A stretch of 64,000 bases of DNA from Cycas panzhihuaensis (GCA_023213395.1 CM041465.1:164865741-164929740), one strand, 5' to 3'; counted from the first letter of the stretch, positions 46,541 to 57,922 are shown. The notes: a model not told the origin generated them from the letters alone. Made by a program: numbers and translations.

Positions 46541-47073
46541 TGTTAAACGTTATGTTTACATGTTAAGATAATGTACTTTTATTTTCATGTAATATGTGTA
46601 CTTTTTACTTTAGGGGTGACTTATCACTTAAGTGATAAAATGCACACCCACATTCTTTCTAGTGACACAACATTGTCACTAAAGGGTCAAATGGACCCTC
46701 ATGCATTTGTGCTCACATGAGAGCCCAAAAGGACACATGTCCAACATGCAAGGCATGTATCTTGGATGTTGGCCTTAGGTCTCTCATCTCACTCTATATA
46801 ATGAGACCTCTTCTCATTATCTCAAAAGAGAGTTGAGTCAGATTGTTATCTTTGTCGGGCTTCCTAATCAAACTGATCATTCTTTGGAGGTTGGACCAAT
46901 TCCAACTCCACATATTGGGTATCATTTTCTCTTGCTCCTTCATTTGTGCTTTGTCTCTTTGCTCTCTATTTTCCTTGAGATTATTATACTTGTTTGTATT
47001 TGTGCAACTAGAATTAGAGTGATCCTAGTTTCTAGATCTTGGGACTATTGAGGCCATCTAGCCTCTTTCCACA
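46541..47073 (+). repeat. Cop-F 3' LTR (533 bp)
   Basis: It is preceded by polypurine tract AAGGGGGG(G). It is about 97 percent identical to the 5' LTR apart from indels. It lacks about 21 bp that make up most of the long dyad: TTGGATGTT (46762-46770) runs directly into GGCCTTAGG. It ends TTCCACA at 47073. Confidence 0.95.
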
Positions 47074-47425
47074 CCTTCATGTGTAGTTTGTATAACTCTT
47101 CCTTAAGTGCAATTATGCTGGCTTTGTTCTTCTGCCCATATAAATTCTCAAGACATTTCCAAATATCTGACGAAGATTTTAATTTCTCTATCTACACCAG
47201 AAGAGAATCTGAAACTGGCATCTTTAAAATGAGCATTCCTATATTATCTCTCTCCTCCCAGCTTGCTAGCTTTGGATCCATTCCATTTGGACGAACTTCA
47301 GACCCATTCACAATGTTCCAAGCATTTTTAACTCTTAAAAGAGTTTCCACTTTAATTTTCCATATATGGTAATTTGAATCAGTTAGTTTTTCTTGATCAG
47401 GCAGAGTTATGATCGAAGAGGCCAT
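47074..47425 (-). pseudogene. gag: Cop-D gag, N-terminal part
   Basis: The minus-strand ATG at 47425 begins MASSIITLPDQEKLTDSNYHIWKIKVETLL-type Gag (UBN2 family: NYHIWKIKVETLL, then LASWEERDNIGMLILK). A stop near 47193 follows SDSLLV. The frame continues with SSSDIWKCLENLYGQKNKASI and LKEELYKLHM up to the Cop-F junction and joins 39502. The start was chosen by alignment to typical Gag length, although the open frame extends 34 codons upstream. Confidence 0.88.
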
Positions 47426-48117
47426 TAGATCTAAGAGAATCAAGGGCTGACAGAGCTGGACCGTACAATTGTACAGATTTTTGTACAAAAAATGAGACGG
47501 TACGGAATGAGACAAAGTGTACCTCAAAAGAAAGAGGGCAACAAGAGGATTTCAAATCTAATACTAGTTTTTCAAAACAGGTTTTAGAAAACTGTGAGAA
47601 AACTAACTCGAAAGATAAGGGGGCGCGTCTAGGGTTTTGCACAATTTGACTCGTATCTTCAAAAACTCTCCACAGAATCTCTTGAAATCAGTCACAATGT
47701 CTTCACAGCACTGATATGAAGATTTTATGGCAGGTTTAATCCAGAAATCTGAAAAAAATCAAGAGAAATTTATGAAGGTACCTCCAAACTCGCGTGGACT
47801 GGTAAAGTGGCCAAAACCGCCTTCAAACGTGCTCGGATGACTTCGACCTTGAAGAGAGAAGTGACGGGGGAGTCAAGATCTACTTGCTGGTGAAATTTTG
47901 TCTCAATCTAAGACACTAAAATTTTCTTGTCCGTATAGTCGTACACTCCCGTACACAAGTCGTACGACGCCTTTAATAACCTCCAGATCTGACCTTCTAA
48001 TAGTCTTGACTCTTAATCTAATCTTTTGTTGGCTTCTGTGTTCATCTTACTCTGGTACTGCCTTTACCAGACACTAATCCCCCTCTCAAACAGGCAGGGT
48101 GACCTGCTCTAATACCA
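47426..48117 (-). other. Cop-D 5' leader with primer-binding site
   Basis: TGGTATTAGAGCAGG (48103-48117, minus strand) abuts the LTR without spacer and is the initiator-Met site with one mismatch. About 690 bp of leader follows, with no gene. It includes repeated GTAC-rich words (CCGTACAATTGTAC, GTACACTCCCGTACAC). Confidence 0.85.
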
Positions 48118-48327
48118 TGATAGCAATCTCAATTGAGATGAGCAAAAACTTTCATTCAATGGAGATCTAGTCTCCTTTAAGTATACATCATACTAGATGA
48201 CCATTACAAACCAAATGTAACCGATCCATCTCTAACTGTCAAGTGTCAACATCTTAGATGTAAGTTACATTTGAGGGTGTTTCAACATTACCCTTTTTGT
48301 ACCTTGATAAAACATTACACTCTAACA
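48118..48327 (-). repeat. Cop-D 5' LTR (210 bp)
   Basis: It matches 35536-35746 and its outer end CTCTAACA abuts target duplication AGTCA (48328-48332). At this size it is one of the shorter copia LTRs. Confidence 0.95.
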
Positions 48328-48332
48328 AGTCA

Positions 48333-49500
48333 GGGACAACTTCTGGGTGTTTCAGAAGTTTCAATCTCAGAAGAAGTCCTATGCCTTTGTTGCCAGCGTA
48401 GATGACGTGAATAAGTTGTGGCACAATCGCCTAGGGCAGCTTAATTACAGGAGTATTGCATTGCTAAAGAGGTTGAAGATGGTGGAAGGATTGCCACCGA
48501 TTACCTGCTCAAATGGTGTGTGCGAAGGGTGTATGTATGGCAAGCACCACCGCTACCCTTTTGCTCGAGATAATGCTTGGAGAGCCAAGGAGAAGCTGGA
48601 GCTTGTACATTCAGACATAATGGGTCCTCCTCCTAACCCTTCAATATTTAGAGCTCGTTATACCTTTGTATTTGTAGATGACTACACCAGGAAGGCCTAG
48701 GTTTATTTTCTCAAGAACAAGTCAAATGTGTTTGATCGCTTTCATGACTAGAAAGTGATGGTTGAAAATGAATGTGATAAGAAAATAAAGTTGTTAAGGA
48801 GTGATAATGGCAAGGAATACGACAGTAATGCGTTCAATCAATTCTGTTGCAATCATGGTATAAAGCGGGAATTTACAGTCTCGTATACCCCACAACAGAA
48901 TGGAGTTGCTAAAAAAAAGAATCGTACCATGATGGAGATGGTGAGGTGTATGGTGCATGCTAAAAACCTGCCACCAAAGTTTTAGGCAGAAATTGTGGCG
49001 ATTGTTGTTTATATTTTGAACCGAGTACCCACTTAAGCAGTTTGCAGCATGACCTCTGAAGAAAAATGCACTAGTCATAAGCTTGTCATTAGCCATTTAA
49101 GAACGTTTGGGTGTATCGTGTACGTCCACATCCCAAATGATACCCAAAAGAAGTTGGATCGGAAAAGTCTAAAATGCATATTCATGGGGTATTGCACTGA
49201 AAATAAAGCCTATAGACTATGGAATCCGCAGGGGGAGAAGATTGCAGTTAGTTGAGATGTCAAATTTGATGAGACATCGACGTATCATGCTGACAGATCA
49301 TCAAAGGAGCCTTTTTAACCCCCCTTCTCCCATTCCCAGATTCATCAAGCAAAGAGGACAATGAGCCAGTCACTGGAACACCTAAGGAAGCAGGATCAAG
49401 TGGGACAAGTAATAGTGAGGAGCTACCGCAAGTTGAAGTACCTCCAGCAATAGGTCCTTCAATACCTTTTGGGGCAAGGAAAACTCTAGAAGATTCTGGT
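48333..49500 (+). pseudogene. pol: Cop-E integrase
   Basis: Resumes after Cop-D in one frame with several stops. Zinc domain LWHNRLGQLNYRSI (Gln for the second His) and CEGCMYGKHHRYPF, then LVHSDIMGP (first Asp), RSDNGKEYDS (second Asp), and QQNGVAKKKNRTM, where the catalytic Glu position is Lys. Stops are at 48698 (Trp codon), about 48749, 48983 and 49034. The linker (FGCIVYVHIPND, CIFMGYC) follows, then a Pro/Ser/Glu-rich spacer to about 49560. Confidence 0.9.
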
Positions 49501-49599
49501 GTGTCGATGCATACCTTAACTGATGATCGAAGAACACGAAGTCAGCATGCTAGTCGAACTCTACTAGTAGACACCAACAACTCCAGTGATCCTAATTTG

Positions 49600-50862
49600 T
49601 TCGATGAAGCGAAAGGAGATCAAGATGGAGAGCTGCAATGGAGGAGGAGTATAGTTCTCTGCTGAAGAATGACATGTGGAATTTAGTTCCACTACCTCTG
49701 ACAAAGAATCTTATAGGATGCAAGTGGGTCTACAAAACAAAGTTCTGCTCTGATGGAGAGGTGGATAAGTTTAAGGCCAAACTTGTTGCGTAGGGATTCA
49801 AGAAGAAGGAAGGAATTGACTATGAGGAGACATTTGCACCAGTCTCCAAAATGACAACGGTCCGTTTGTTGATTTCCTTAGCAGTAGCTTATGGTTGGGA
49901 GTTATATCAGATGGACATAAAGTCCGCATTCCTTAATGGAGATCTAAAGGCGGAAATATATATGTCGCAGCCTCTGGGATTTGTTAAGGATGGCCAAGAG
50001 CATCTTGTGTGCTGTTTGAAGAAGTCAATCTATGGCTTGAAAGGAGCACTTCGTGCTTGGTATGAAAAGATGGATGCGAAGTTGAAAGCTGAAGGTTTCA
50101 ACATTTCTGAACTCAACCTAAATTTGTATATGAAGAGAAGAGGGACTTCAATAGTAGCTTGCGTGGTGTATATGGATGATTTGGTCATTGGCGGTAACTG
50201 TGGCAAGGCTATTGATAAAGTCAAATCCAATATGGGAGCTTCATTTGACATGACAGACCTTAGGAGACTTCACTACTTCTTGGGCATTCAGGTCAGGCAG
50301 ATGGATGATAGGATCGTTTTGTTACAGTCGCAGTATGTGAAAAACTTGTTGGAGAAATTTGGAATGCAAAATTGCAAAGCAATTGCAACACCATGTGTAA
50401 AAGGCACAAAGTTGCAAAAGGATATGGCCAAGCCCTCTGTAGATGGCATAAAGTATTGCCAATTGGTAGGAAGTCTAATCTATTTGACTTATACCAAGCC
50501 TGATATCGCATATGATGTCGGGTTGGTTTCTCGGTACATGCAGAATCCTCAAGAACCTCATTTGGTTGCAGCGAAGCAGATTCTGAAGTATTTGAAGGGG
50601 ACTATCAATCTTGGTTTCGAATACCGTCGAGGTAAAGAGATACAATTGCATGGCTATACGAATGTTGATTGGGGAGGAGATTCCGATGATCGAAAGTCCA
50701 CTACTAGATACCTGTTTGGTGTTGGCAATGGATTTGTTTCGTGATAGTCAAAGAAACAGCAGATAGTGGTGCTCTCTTCTACAAAGGCACAGTATCAAGG
50801 ACTGAGTGTGGGTGCGAAGGAAGCCGTATGGTTGGAAGGTCTCTTGGAGTTTTAAATGAACA
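49600..50862 (+). pseudogene. pol: Cop-E reverse transcriptase and truncated RNase H
   Basis: AMEEEYSSLLKNDMWNLVPLP-type start (near 49636), [51 protein letters not shown] at 50169-50180, MTDLRRLHYFLGIQVRQ, SLIYLTYTKPDIAYDVGLVSRYMQNP and LKYLKGTINLGFEY. A 297-codon frame (49851-50744) is open. RNase H starts as GYTNVDWGGDSDDRKSTTRY, with Asn at the first acidic position, and stops at WLEGLL near 50845, where Cop-C sequence takes over. Confidence 0.92.
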
Positions 50863-51552
50863 CCCACGACAACTCACTACTCCTCATACACCTCAGCAAA
50901 ATGGAGTTTCTAAGCGTATGAACAGGCTTTGGCCAATAAAGCCAAAGCAATGATGCATGCGAAAGGGATATCTCATTCCTATTGGGCAGAAGCATTTCAC
51001 ACAATAGCCTATGTGGTAAATAAAGTCCAACTATAACAGTCACCAACATCACACTAGAGGAGGCTTGGTCTGCCAAAAAGCCAATAGTTAGCCATTTGAG
51101 GACTTTGGGGTGCACTGCTTATATGTATATTTCCCATCAGCAATGAACCAAGTTAGATAAAAATAGTCTTAAACACATGTTTGTCGGTTATGCTATTCAT
51201 AGCAAAGCATATAGGATACATGATCCCAATGCTAAGAAAATACATGTATCTAGAGATTTAATCTTTGTTGAAGACAATGAGGAGTTGGAATCTGCATCCA
51301 TCCAACCTCCGACTCATAAAGACAAGCAAATTGTTGAGGATTTCCTTCCCTCAATCCTTTACACCATGTACATCTTCTGCACTTGTTGTTCCTTCATCTG
51401 CTTCTACTCCACCTACTTCAAATTCAACTCCACTTGATCTTGGCACTTCCTCTGTTTATCAACCATTGCGACCAGAGGATATTGAGGTTCAAGTTTCATC
51501 TATAAAAAGGCTACATAAATGGTATACACAGACAGTGAAGGACAACCAAGTC
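50863..51552 (+). pseudogene. pol: Cop-C integrase, second half
   Basis: Continues the integrase cut at 31851: RQLTTPHTPQQNGVSKRMNR (Lys at the catalytic Glu position), a one-base loss after it, then HAKGISHSYWAEAFHTIAYV, HLRTLGCTAYMYI, MFVGYAIHSKAYRI and SRDLIFVEDNEE. The RT-proximal KRLHKWYTQTVKDNQV ends at 51552, where Gyp-H is inserted. Frame changes near 50930, 51010 and 51355. Confidence 0.9.
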
Positions 51553-51796
51553 TGTTACGAAACTTATTCGTAATTGACGGTAATTCTTAAATTCACATGA
51601 GATAACACGAAGGCTTCAGAAAATAGCTGAAAAGTCAATTGACCAATATATATTGAAAACTGAATGAGACATGTCCATATTACACTTGGAATCGTATTTA
51701 TATGCATAATTGCTTCTTTCACAAAAAGATATGTTTCTTCAATAGCACTTGTTCGCAAAAAGAATTAATTACTCCTGCGTAAAGAAGTTCATAACA
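51553..51796 (-). repeat. Gyp-H 3' LTR (244 bp)
   Basis: Termini TGTTA and TAACA are inverted. The next plus-strand bases ATTTCTCCCTCTTAAG reverse to a purine-rich tract (AAGAGGGAGA). Relative to the other LTR it lacks a few bases near 51597 and has a handful of substitutions. Confidence 0.94.
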
Positions 51797-52439
51797 ATTT
51801 CTCCCTCTTAAGATGTTTCGCCCACGAAACCTTCTATTATCAAATCAGGATGAAGTTTGATGAAATCGGAGGATTCCCATGAAGCATCTTCAATAGGCAG
51901 TTGCTTCCACTTAATCAAATATTCTCGAATAGTCTTTGACCGCAATCGACATTCCCGAACTTCAAGAATAGCTTCTGGTAATAAAATTAATTTGCCTTCT
52001 TCATCTAGGAGGGGTAGTTCTGTCTGTACCTGTACATGATTTCCAATTTTCTTTTTGAGACAAGACACATGAAATACATTGTGTAATTTTGAAGTTGGAA
52101 GTTCTAAGGCATAAGCCACTTCGCCAATTTTTTGTTTAATCTGAAAAGGTCCATAAAATCGAGGACTCAATTTCTGTTTTTGAGAATTTTTCAACGATGC
52201 TTACTTGTATGGTTGCAATCTTACATAGACCCAATTTCCGACTTCGAATATTCTTTCTGTACGATTTTTATTAGCTTGTTGTTTCATACGATTTCTGGCT
52301 TCTTCTAAATGTCGTTTTAATATTTGAATTATATTCTCTGATTCCTAAAGATAGTCATTAACTGCCGGAACCTTATTATCCGTTTTTAACCAATCTTTTA
52401 ATTGAGTTGGTTGGTAGCCATATAATGCTTGATAAGGGG
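51797..52439 (-). pseudogene. pol: Gyp-H integrase C-terminus and chromodomain
   Basis: From 52439 downward the frame is shifted by one relative to the integrase core and reads ALYGYQPTQLKDWLKTD with stops near 52350 and 52201. It is then open from 52194 to 51808: LSPRFYGPFQIKQKIGEVAYALELP (GPY-like motif) and a chromodomain (ILEVRECRLRSKTIREYLIKW, then DASWES). Chromodomains bind histone tails and direct integration into particular chromatin in chromoviruses. The aromatic and Trp positions YLIKW and SWE are present. Confidence 0.9.
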
Positions 52440-53015
52440 TCATTTAATGGACGAATGGTAAGAAGAGTTATACCATGCTTCAGCTAAATGTAACCATTTG
52501 ACCCACAAATGTTGTTTATCTGTTACATAATTTCGTAAATAATTCTCTAAACATTTGTTAACCGCTTTCGGTTGTCCATCTGTTTGCGGATGATAACTGG
52601 TATTCATATTTAATTTTGTACCTACTTGCCGAAACATTTCATGCCAGAAATGACTTAAAAATTTAGGGTCTCTATCACTAATAATGATTTGCGGAAAGCC
52701 ATGTAACTTGTGAATTTCTTTGATAAATACTTCAACTAACTGCTGAGCTTTGTAGTTAGATTGAATGAGTATAAAATGAGCAAACTTTGTTAAACGATCA
52801 ACAACCACATAGATAGCATATTTCCCTTCTGATTTTGGTAACCCTGTGATAAAATCCATGCTAATACTTTTCCATTTTTGTTGCGGAATAGGAAGAGGCT
52901 GGAGCAGACCAGGAGTAGCAATACGTTCATATTTATTGACTTGGCATACTGCGCATTCAACTACAAATTTCTTTATGTCCTTTTTCATTCCTTTCCAGAA
53001 AAATGACTGTTTGAC
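52440..53015 (-). pseudogene. pol: Gyp-H integrase core
   Basis: In frame with RNase H after a stop at 53016. Zinc domain remnants HEGFYKTY (upstream) and CAVCQVNKYERI lead to the core motifs MDFITGLPKSEGKYAIYVVVDRLTKFAHF (first Asp), IISDRDPKFLSHFWHEMF (second Asp) and SYHPQTDGQPKAVNKCLE, where the catalytic Glu position is Lys. A one-base shift at about 52440 ends the frame. If that Lys is real, the copy could not catalyse its own integration. Confidence 0.9.
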
Positions 53016-54799
53016 TCATAGATATGTTTTATAAAATCCTTCATGTCCTGCGGCAGGTACTACATGTGCCTCATTTAATATCTTGTTACGGAAAGTTGAG
53101 TTTGGACCTAAGAATATCCATCCTTTATACCATAAAATATCATTTCTCCATTCGAATTTTTCTTCTTTTCCTTGTTGAATTCTTTGAATGAGTTGTTGAA
53201 TGTCAGGATCTTTCACATACTCTGATTGTAAATCCATGATCCACACTGGTTCTATCATTGAGATAGTTTTTAATTGAGATTTTGTATTCTCTTCATCTTT
53301 CCGTGACAAGGCATCAACTACCACATTATTTTTTCCCCTATTATATGTTATGTCGAAATCAAATGCCTGAATTTTACTTATCCATTTTTGTTGTTCAAGG
53401 GATAATTCTTTTTGTTTTAGTAAATATTGTAAACTGTTATGATCTGTCTTGACTATGAATTTGCTACCTAAGAGATACTGATGCCATTTAACTAAAGCGT
53501 GTATAATGGCCAACATTTCTTTATCATAAGTTGACTTGAGAATTTCTCGGTTGTTTAGCTTCCTACTTTCAAATGCAATGGGTTTACCTTCTTGCATCAG
53601 TACTGCACCGATTCCTGTTCCTGTTGCATCACATTCTATTATAAAAAATTTAGAAAAATCGGGTGACGTAAGCATTGGTAACTGGATCATTATTTGCTTG
53701 ACTTGTTCGAAACATTTTGTTGCTTCTTCATTCCATTGAAAAGAATCATTTTTTAATAAATAAGTTAAGGCAGTGGTTCTCTATGCATAATTTTTCGCAA
53801 AACGTCGATAATATCCTGTTAAACCCAGAAATCCTTGGAGTTTCGTAATATTTTTTGGTATCGGCCATTCTTGAATTGCCTTAACTTTTCTTGGGTTGGC
53901 TCTAATTCCTTCTTTTGATATAAGATGACCCAAATATTCTATTTCTTTCATTCCAAAGTAACATTTGGATTTGTTAGCATAGAATTTTTGTTGCTTTAAG
54001 GTGTTCAGTACTTGGTCAAGATGATTCATGTGTTCTCCCCATTGTTTATTGAATATTAATATGTCGTCAAAGAAGACTAAGACAAACTTCTGCAAGAAAG
54101 GTTTCAGAACTTGATTCATTATAGCTTGGAATGTGGCGGGTGCATTGGTTAAGCCAAAGGGCATTACCTTGAACTCATAATGACCATGATGTGTACTGAA
54201 GGTTGTTTTGTATGTATCTTCCGGTTTAATGCGAATTTGATGATAGCCTAATTTTAAATCAATTTTAGAAAAATATTCTGCTCCATGTAATTCGTCTAGT
54301 AATTCATCGATTCTTGGTATAGGAAATTTATTTTTTATTGTAACTTTATTTAATGCTCGATAATCAATGCACATACGGTAAGATCCATCTTTTTTTCTTA
54401 CTAAGATTACTGGTGTTGCAAAAGGGCTTTTACTAGGAGTTATTGCTTCTATATCTAATAATTCTTGTACGATCTTTTCAATCTCATTCCGATAATGATG
54501 TGGTTGTTTATAAGGCCAGATAACAATCGGATTAGTACCTGCTTCCAATTCAATTTGATGTTCACATCCCCTGTCCGGTGGTAATTCTGCTGGAATATTT
54601 TGAAAAACTTGTTTATGCTTCTGGATGACCTTTTGTAGTTCAATCTCCTGTGAAGGTTTAATTTCTGCCTGGATCGAAAAAAGTTGAGCCATCATACCAC
54701 GATGGCCCTTTTCGATTAATGTTTCCATTTTTTTACAGGATATCAGTTGGCTATTTCCAAGTTTTTCTCCTTGAAGGATGATAATTCTTCCATCTTTCT
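53016..54799 (-). pseudogene. pol: Gyp-H reverse transcriptase and RNase H
   Basis: One frame with a TAG at 53781. RT motifs: AITPSKSPFATPVILVRKKDG, RMCIDYRALNKVTIKNKFPIPRIDELLD, FSKIDLKLGYHQIRI, KVMPFGLTNAPATFQ and LVFFDDILIF, where FFDD replaces the usual YVDD/FIDD but both Asp remain. RNase H: FFIIECDATGTGIGAVLMQ, STYDKEMLAIIHAL, FIVKTDHNSLQYLL and NVVVDALSRK. All catalytic acids appear present. It is the best preserved polymerase in the window. Confidence 0.95.
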
Positions 54800-55532
54800 T
54801 ATATCTCATAAATAATTCTTCAAGATTCATCTCAAAAGTTCCCAAGGTTCGTAACCATTGACTCCCCAAAATAATATCTACTCCACCCACATCTAATACA
54901 TAAAACGTTTCTTTAAGAGTAACATCACCAATTGAGATTTTAAGGTTCTCCATCATTCCTTGTCCAGATATAACCTGTCGCCCTCCAACACTTACTTGAA
55001 AAGGTGCTATTCTGGATGGAAATAATTTTAATTATTGAGTTGATATTCTATCAATAAAATTATGAGTACTTCCTAGATCGATCAAAATCGTAATAGCTTG
55101 ATTTTTAATAAATCCTCGTAGTTTAAGCGTGTCAGATCTTGTCAAACCACTCATAGCTAAGAGTGACATTTTTAAGATGTCCTCCTCCTGGTTATATTGA
55201 TACCCTTGATTTTCAATATTTTCTTGGCCACATTCGGTATCATCCTCTTCTTCAACTTCCTCATCCTCTACTACCAGAGATAATTCGATCGTGTATAATT
55301 GATTTTTCTGACATTTATGATTAGGTGTCCATTTTTCAGCACACCTGAAATAGAGATTCTTTTTTCGTAATTCTTCTTGGTCAGCTCTTGTTCTTTGAAG
55401 TAATGGTTTAACTCGTCGAGTAATTTTGTTAGGTACAAAACCAGGTCGTATAGCTGAAGGAGGATTAGAACGAGCATACGGAGAAATATAAGGTCTTGTT
55501 CTTGCCTTCCTTAATTCAGTGATCTTTCCTTC
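54800..55532 (-). pseudogene. pol: Gyp-H nucleocapsid tail and aspartic protease
   Basis: After a stop at 55533 the same frame continues through a basic linker and a half-lost zinc site (YFRCAEKWTPNHKC, Tyr for the first Cys), then an acidic run. The protease is ILIDLGSTHNFID (about 55050-55093), with Leu between Asp and Gly where Ser or Thr is usual, followed by a TAA near 55035. The flap and second-half segment GVDIILGSQWLRTLG lies near 54860. It leads without a break into RT. Confidence 0.88.
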
Positions 55533-56401
55533 CTATATTTTGGCTAGTTGTATTGCCTTATTCAGATCCTGAGGTTCCTGAATTTTAACGTCGGCTTGGA
55601 TCTCTGTTATCAAACCATCTATATATAGCTGGATAAGTTGATTGGTCGGAATATCTTCTAACACATAGCTTAGCCTCATGAATGCTGCACTATATTCTTC
55701 CATAGAACCAGTTTGCTTTAATCTTTGTAACTCACAATAATAATCGCAATTGGATACAGTTTCAAATCGCTTAATGAATAAATGCACAAATTCTTTCCAG
55801 GTAGGTAATTGATCTCGAAAAGAGGTTCGTTCGAGACACTGCCACCATTCACATGCTATCCCATCCATATGTAAGGTGGCTATCGGGACTTGCTCTGCTA
55901 GCTCAATCCCCATTAAGCGGAAATAGTTTTCCATTTGTTGTATCCACACTCTCGGTTCATGCAATTTTTGCTCCATACTAAAACGTTGTATAGTTATTTT
56001 TTCCAGTTTTTTTTCTTCTGTGTTTGAATATTTTGCAAGTAGTTGAAGTAAGCTTGAAAACCCACTAACTCTTGTTCTTCAGGAGTTAAATTCCGATATT
56101 CATTAAGGTATTTTCGAATAGTCTTATTTTCAAAATTAATTGGAGATATTTGAGGACCCGATTGATTTCTTATGGTTTGATGTCTAATCTGTGATTGACG
56201 ACTCATTGCTTCATCTTCTGAATCTGGCACAACCGTATCTTCTTTTCTGCTTGTCACTATGATTGTTAGTTTATCCAAAATTTGGTGTAATGTATGATTT
56301 AAAAGGGCGTTTGACGTCTAAACTGCACTGTGGACTGCTTGAGTAATTGGTTCAACGATATCTTTTTGAATGGTACTGTCTGCCATATCTTCTGTATTCA
56401 T
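55533..56401 (-). pseudogene. gag: Gyp-H gag
   Basis: The minus-strand ATG at 56401 (MNTEDMADSTIQKDI) opens Gag. A TAG near 56327 and a frameshift in an A run near 56011 break it. The core (55976-55533) is the retrotransposon Gag domain: PRVWIQQMENYFRLMGI, ATLHMDGIACEWWQCL, TWKEFVHLFIKRFE, RLKQTGSMEEYSAAFMRLS, and LIQLYIDGLITEIQADV. Length and motifs are normal for chromovirus Gag. Confidence 0.9.
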
Positions 56402-57922
56402 TACTTTAATAACAGTATAAGTACGATTCCACCTCCTGTCTGTCGTGTTTCAGTTGACTAGTGAAAATAAATGGTATAGGCTTCTCTTTTATTGATGTAT
56501 AAATCTCAAGTATTGAATGAAACTTCAATATCCTAATATAATATTTCGTTCTTCGCTTGACACCACTTGAAGTATCTCGAGTTGTTCGCACTCGTATACA
56601 GAAGGCAAGATTGGTCAACTATTCAATATCCAAGGAATATTAATTTGATTGAATGGGGTGATGTGATTTGTAACTATTAATAGTAAAGTCTCTTAAATAT
56701 GACTCCTCCAATTAAAGTTGTATGTTAGTAATTCAATTATTATAATAAGTGATAATATTTAGGACTAATAAACAATAGAATGGAGATATGTGAGGCTTTT
56801 TTTTTTCCTATAATGTTTAATAGGAAATAAATGTGATAATTACAAGATTTAAATACAAAACCTTGTAAGTTAATGTAATGTCACAATATTATACAACAAT
56901 GAATAACAAATGTATTAATGATAAATTAATGTAATAGAGACGTACAACTCAAATATATTAGACGAATGATTAATTAGAATTACTTTTACAAATATAATAT
57001 ATACATCATATTATAAATAATACTATAATGAATGAATAGATTTTAAAATTTACTATGTAACAATAGGATTTCCGTTTACGCCCAAATATTTTGAATATAC
57101 TTAAGACTTCAAGTAACTGCACGATATCGTATTACAACCACCGAGCGGCGTGGAAAGTTGTAGACTGAAGCAAGGCCAATGTAAGGACGGAGGATAGATG
57201 GAGAAAGACGAATGGATGATGGAGAAGATGTATGCAAACGTGGATGATGAAATGGAAAAATAAATGAACAATTGCAGGCGTGGGAATACGTGGAAAATAC
57301 AAGATTACGAGGATTTCATTGGAATGAACCAGAAAACTAGCGGCAAAGATGACGGAGGTTGATTTGTTAGCTGCTCTTTATATATATGCGTTGCGTTGGT
57401 TAACACAACAGATATCTGTGATGAATTGTTGGCCGCAATTTATATATATACGTTGTGTTACGTGGATAGGTATTTAATATGGTGGCGGTGGTCTACAAAG
57501 AGCCGCAACAGATGGAAGCAACGAGGAAAGCAAGTGTAATAGCAACAAAGAACAAAATGGAAAAGTAGGTATGATAAGGAAGAATGGCAACGAAAACGAA
57601 AACGTAGGTATGATAAGGAATGATAGAAAGATGAGAGTTAAGACATAGGTCACATAGAATGTCAACACACAGTTCACGATTTAATTAAAGGTGATTGATG
57701 AATAAATGAGGTATAGTTTTACAGAAAATTTGGATGGCCAGCGGATAATGGACAGAATAGAGAGGACGATGGAAGAAAAAACTAACAATTGTTATATTAG
57801 TACAAATATAAAATGATTGCTGATATGTTTGATGATTGAAGTAATTGGAATGATGAAAAAAATAGATTGATCGTGGAATTAGAACAGCTATAGAGACAAG
57901 TATCACTCGCTCTGATACCACT
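56402..57922 (-). other. Gyp-H 5' leader with primer-binding site
   Basis: TGGTATCAGAGCGAG (57906-57920, minus strand), two bases from the LTR, is an initiator-Met primer-binding site. The remaining 1.5 kb is AT-rich with no gene seen. Confidence 0.85.

Larger units (their letters stand above)
39503..47073 (+). mobile_element. Cop-F: complete copia element, Cop-A family
   Basis: LTRs 39503-40053 and 46541-47073, primer-binding site, 2.3-kb leader, gag, pol and polypurine tract are all present. Target duplication is CCTTT (39498-39502) versus CCTTC (47074-47078), one base different. It is inserted in the gag of Cop-D in opposite orientation. Coding frames are mostly open but carry several transition-type stops and a few frameshifts. 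It is the innermost element of the nest. Confidence 0.95.
35536..48327 (-). mobile_element. Cop-D: copia element with short LTRs, split by Cop-F
   Basis: LTRs 35536-35746 and 48118-48327 (about 97 percent identical by eye) with perfect target duplication AGTCA (35531-35535 and 48328-48332). On the minus strand: primer-binding site, leader, gag from 47425, interruption by Cop-F (39503-47073), rest of gag, knuckles, protease, integrase, RT and RNase H. Without the insertion it is about 5.2 kb. It inserted in the protease region of Cop-E. Confidence 0.95.
31852..50862 (+). mobile_element. Cop-E: copia element truncated at 3' end, split by Cop-D
   Basis: It begins at 31852 with LTR TGTTAACG. Primer-binding site, leader and gag (34366) follow. 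It is interrupted at 35535 by Cop-D and continues from 48333 with integrase and RT. It ends near 50862 within the RNase H motif of its own pol, where Cop-C integrase resumes. No 3' LTR and no right-hand target duplication are present. The left flank GAATC (31847-31851) is the expected duplication. Confidence 0.88.
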
